This document shows, piece after piece, positions 5,657 through 6,460 of a stretch of 6,460 nucleotides of DNA (its first letter is position 1; each line of letters opens with the position of its first letter). The stretch spans positions 1 through 6,460 of the forward strand of contig JAITAM010000148.1 of the NCBI GenBank assembly GCA_031284085.1, read 5' to 3'. The notes beneath the pieces are model-generated. The model made no database searches, had not been told where the DNA came from, and was given only the letters and a program-made list of their open reading frames with translations. The position numbers were made by a program, and so were the translations under genes. The DNA comes from Spirochaetaceae bacterium. GTDB taxonomy: Bacteria > Spirochaetota > Spirochaetia > Treponematales > Breznakiellaceae.

Positions 5657-6460
5657 ATGCGAATTTTATACGTTGCAGAAATAGTTGGCCGTGCCGGCAT
5701 ATTTGCTTTTAAGAAAGGGATCAAAGAGATACGGCATGAAAGAGAGCCGGATTTTGTTATTGCCGGTGCAGACGGGGTTACAGGCGCTAATGGATTAAGC
5801 CGTAACCACGCTTCATATTTGCATAAATTAGGCGCTAACGTACTTACCTGCGGAGAATGTTCTTTTTTTAAGAAAGACTTTGTCGAAAACATTGAGCAGA
5901 TCCATTATGTGTTGCGTCCTGCCAACCTTAACTACGAAGCGCCCGGATACGGTTCTCGTATATACCGAGTCGGTGATAAAAAAATTGCCGTTGCCGTTCT
6001 GATAGGTCAAAGCGGTTTTATCCGTATGCACGGTAACAATCCTTTTGTTGAAGTGCCGCTGCTTTGCGAACGGCTTAGGCAAGAAACTCCGTACATAGTA
6101 CTTGATTTTCACGCAGTAACAACCGCTGAGAAACGTATTCTGTTTACAATATCCGACGGTCTTTGTTCTGCCGTTATAGGTTCTCATACCCGCGTTCAAA
6201 CAGCCGATGCAGAAGTGCTAGCAGGAGGCACGGCCGTTATTACCGATGCCGGGCGCACAGGCAGTCAGCTTTCGGTAGGCGGCGTTGATATACAAGAACG
6301 CATCACCAATTACATGACCGGCATTCCCGATTGGACAAGAGAAGCTATAGAAAGACCTGAATTGCAAGGGGTCTTGATAGAACTAAACGACATGGGAAAA
6401 GCCGTATCCATAGAACGCATCCAACATCCGGTTGGTGATCTTCCTGAACTTCCTCAAGAC
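5657..6460 (+). CDS. YmdB-family metallophosphoesterase-like protein, metal site degenerate (3' end outside window)
   Basis: Open for 268 codons to the window edge without a stop. The start at 5657 is fixed by an in-frame stop 12 bases upstream (5645) and by MRILYVAEIVG, which matches the MRILF-type N-terminus of YmdB (TIGR00282). Other family marks are LRPAN (86-90), IGQSGF (116-121), YIVLDFHAVTTAEK (146-159), AVIGSHTRVQTAD (172-184) and TDAGRTG (196-202). YmdB proteins are two-metal phosphodiesterases acting on 2',3'- or 3',5'-cyclic nucleotides. Set against B. subtilis YmdB from memory, six of eight metal ligands differ: Asp8 is Glu8, Glu39 is Asp39, Asn40 is Gly40, Asn67 is Glu67, His68 is Cys68 and His177 is Arg179. 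His152 and His177 remain. The fold seems intact, so this is a non-catalytic or altered-metal member rather than a pseudogene. The usual length is about 265 residues, so little should be missing apart from any C-terminal tail. It is divergent from the cyclase gene. Confidence 0.85.
   Translation, partial: MRILYVAEIVGRAGIFAFKKGIKEIRHEREPDFVIAGADGVTGANGLSRNHASYLHKLGANVLTCGECSFFKKDFVENIEQIHYVLRPANLNYEAPGYGSRIYRVGDKKIAVAVLIGQSGFIRMHGNNPFVEVPLLCERLRQETPYIVLDFHAVTTAEKRILFTISDGLCSAVIGSHTRVQTADAEVLAGGTAVITDAGRTGSQLSVGGVDIQERITNYMTGIPDWTREAIERPELQGVLIELNDMGKAVSIERIQHPVGDLPELPQD

Noticed and set aside
5563..6199. Minus-strand open frames of 109 and 123 codons
   Set aside because: Both are antisense to the ymdB-like gene, whose plus-strand frame matches the family along its whole length.

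Overview
The window looks like chromosomal DNA from a spirochaete, most likely a moderately GC-rich Treponema of the oral group. This is an inference from the gene types (a stand-alone soluble class III nucleotidyl cyclase, a spirochaete-like divergent YmdB protein, PutP, RhaB) and from clear AAGGAG ribosome binding sites. No rRNA, tRNA, CRISPR array, transposase or phage gene was seen.

Layout. Bases 1-440 hold a probable small plus-strand gene (163-345, 60 residues, unknown function). Two imperfect 15-bp palindromes precede it. Two small hairpins and a strong rho-independent terminator (396-440) follow it. Bases 441-640 are non-coding and rich in short inverted repeats. Then come three long minus-strand genes, read from right to left: an active-looking class III adenylate/guanylate cyclase (5556-4045), rhamnulokinase rhaB (3836-2427) and the Na+/proline symporter putP (2295-712). 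At 5657 a plus-strand gene diverges from the cyclase and runs off the window. It is a YmdB-family (calcineurin-like phosphoesterase) protein in which most metal ligands are replaced.

The gaps between these genes are not plain spacers. Four related copies of a roughly 70-bp element sit at 641-710, 3891-3960 and 3976-4045 (one orientation) and 2310-2377 (inverted). Each ends in a short hairpin whose stem keeps pairing despite sequence change. The copies lie directly against gene boundaries: one overlaps the cyclase stop codon by one base, one is one base from the putP stop codon, and the inverted one is one base from the putP Shine-Dalgarno sequence. This is the strongest apparently undescribed pattern in the window.

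How the genes may work together. The cyclase and the YmdB-like gene share a 100-bp divergent promoter region. YmdB enzymes elsewhere hydrolyse cyclic nucleotides, so a cyclase facing a metal-site-degenerate YmdB suggests, as inference only, a cAMP/cGMP signalling pair in which the YmdB protein binds rather than cleaves its ligand. rhaB and putP serve unrelated nutrients (rhamnulose, proline); they share direction but no other rhamnose gene is present.
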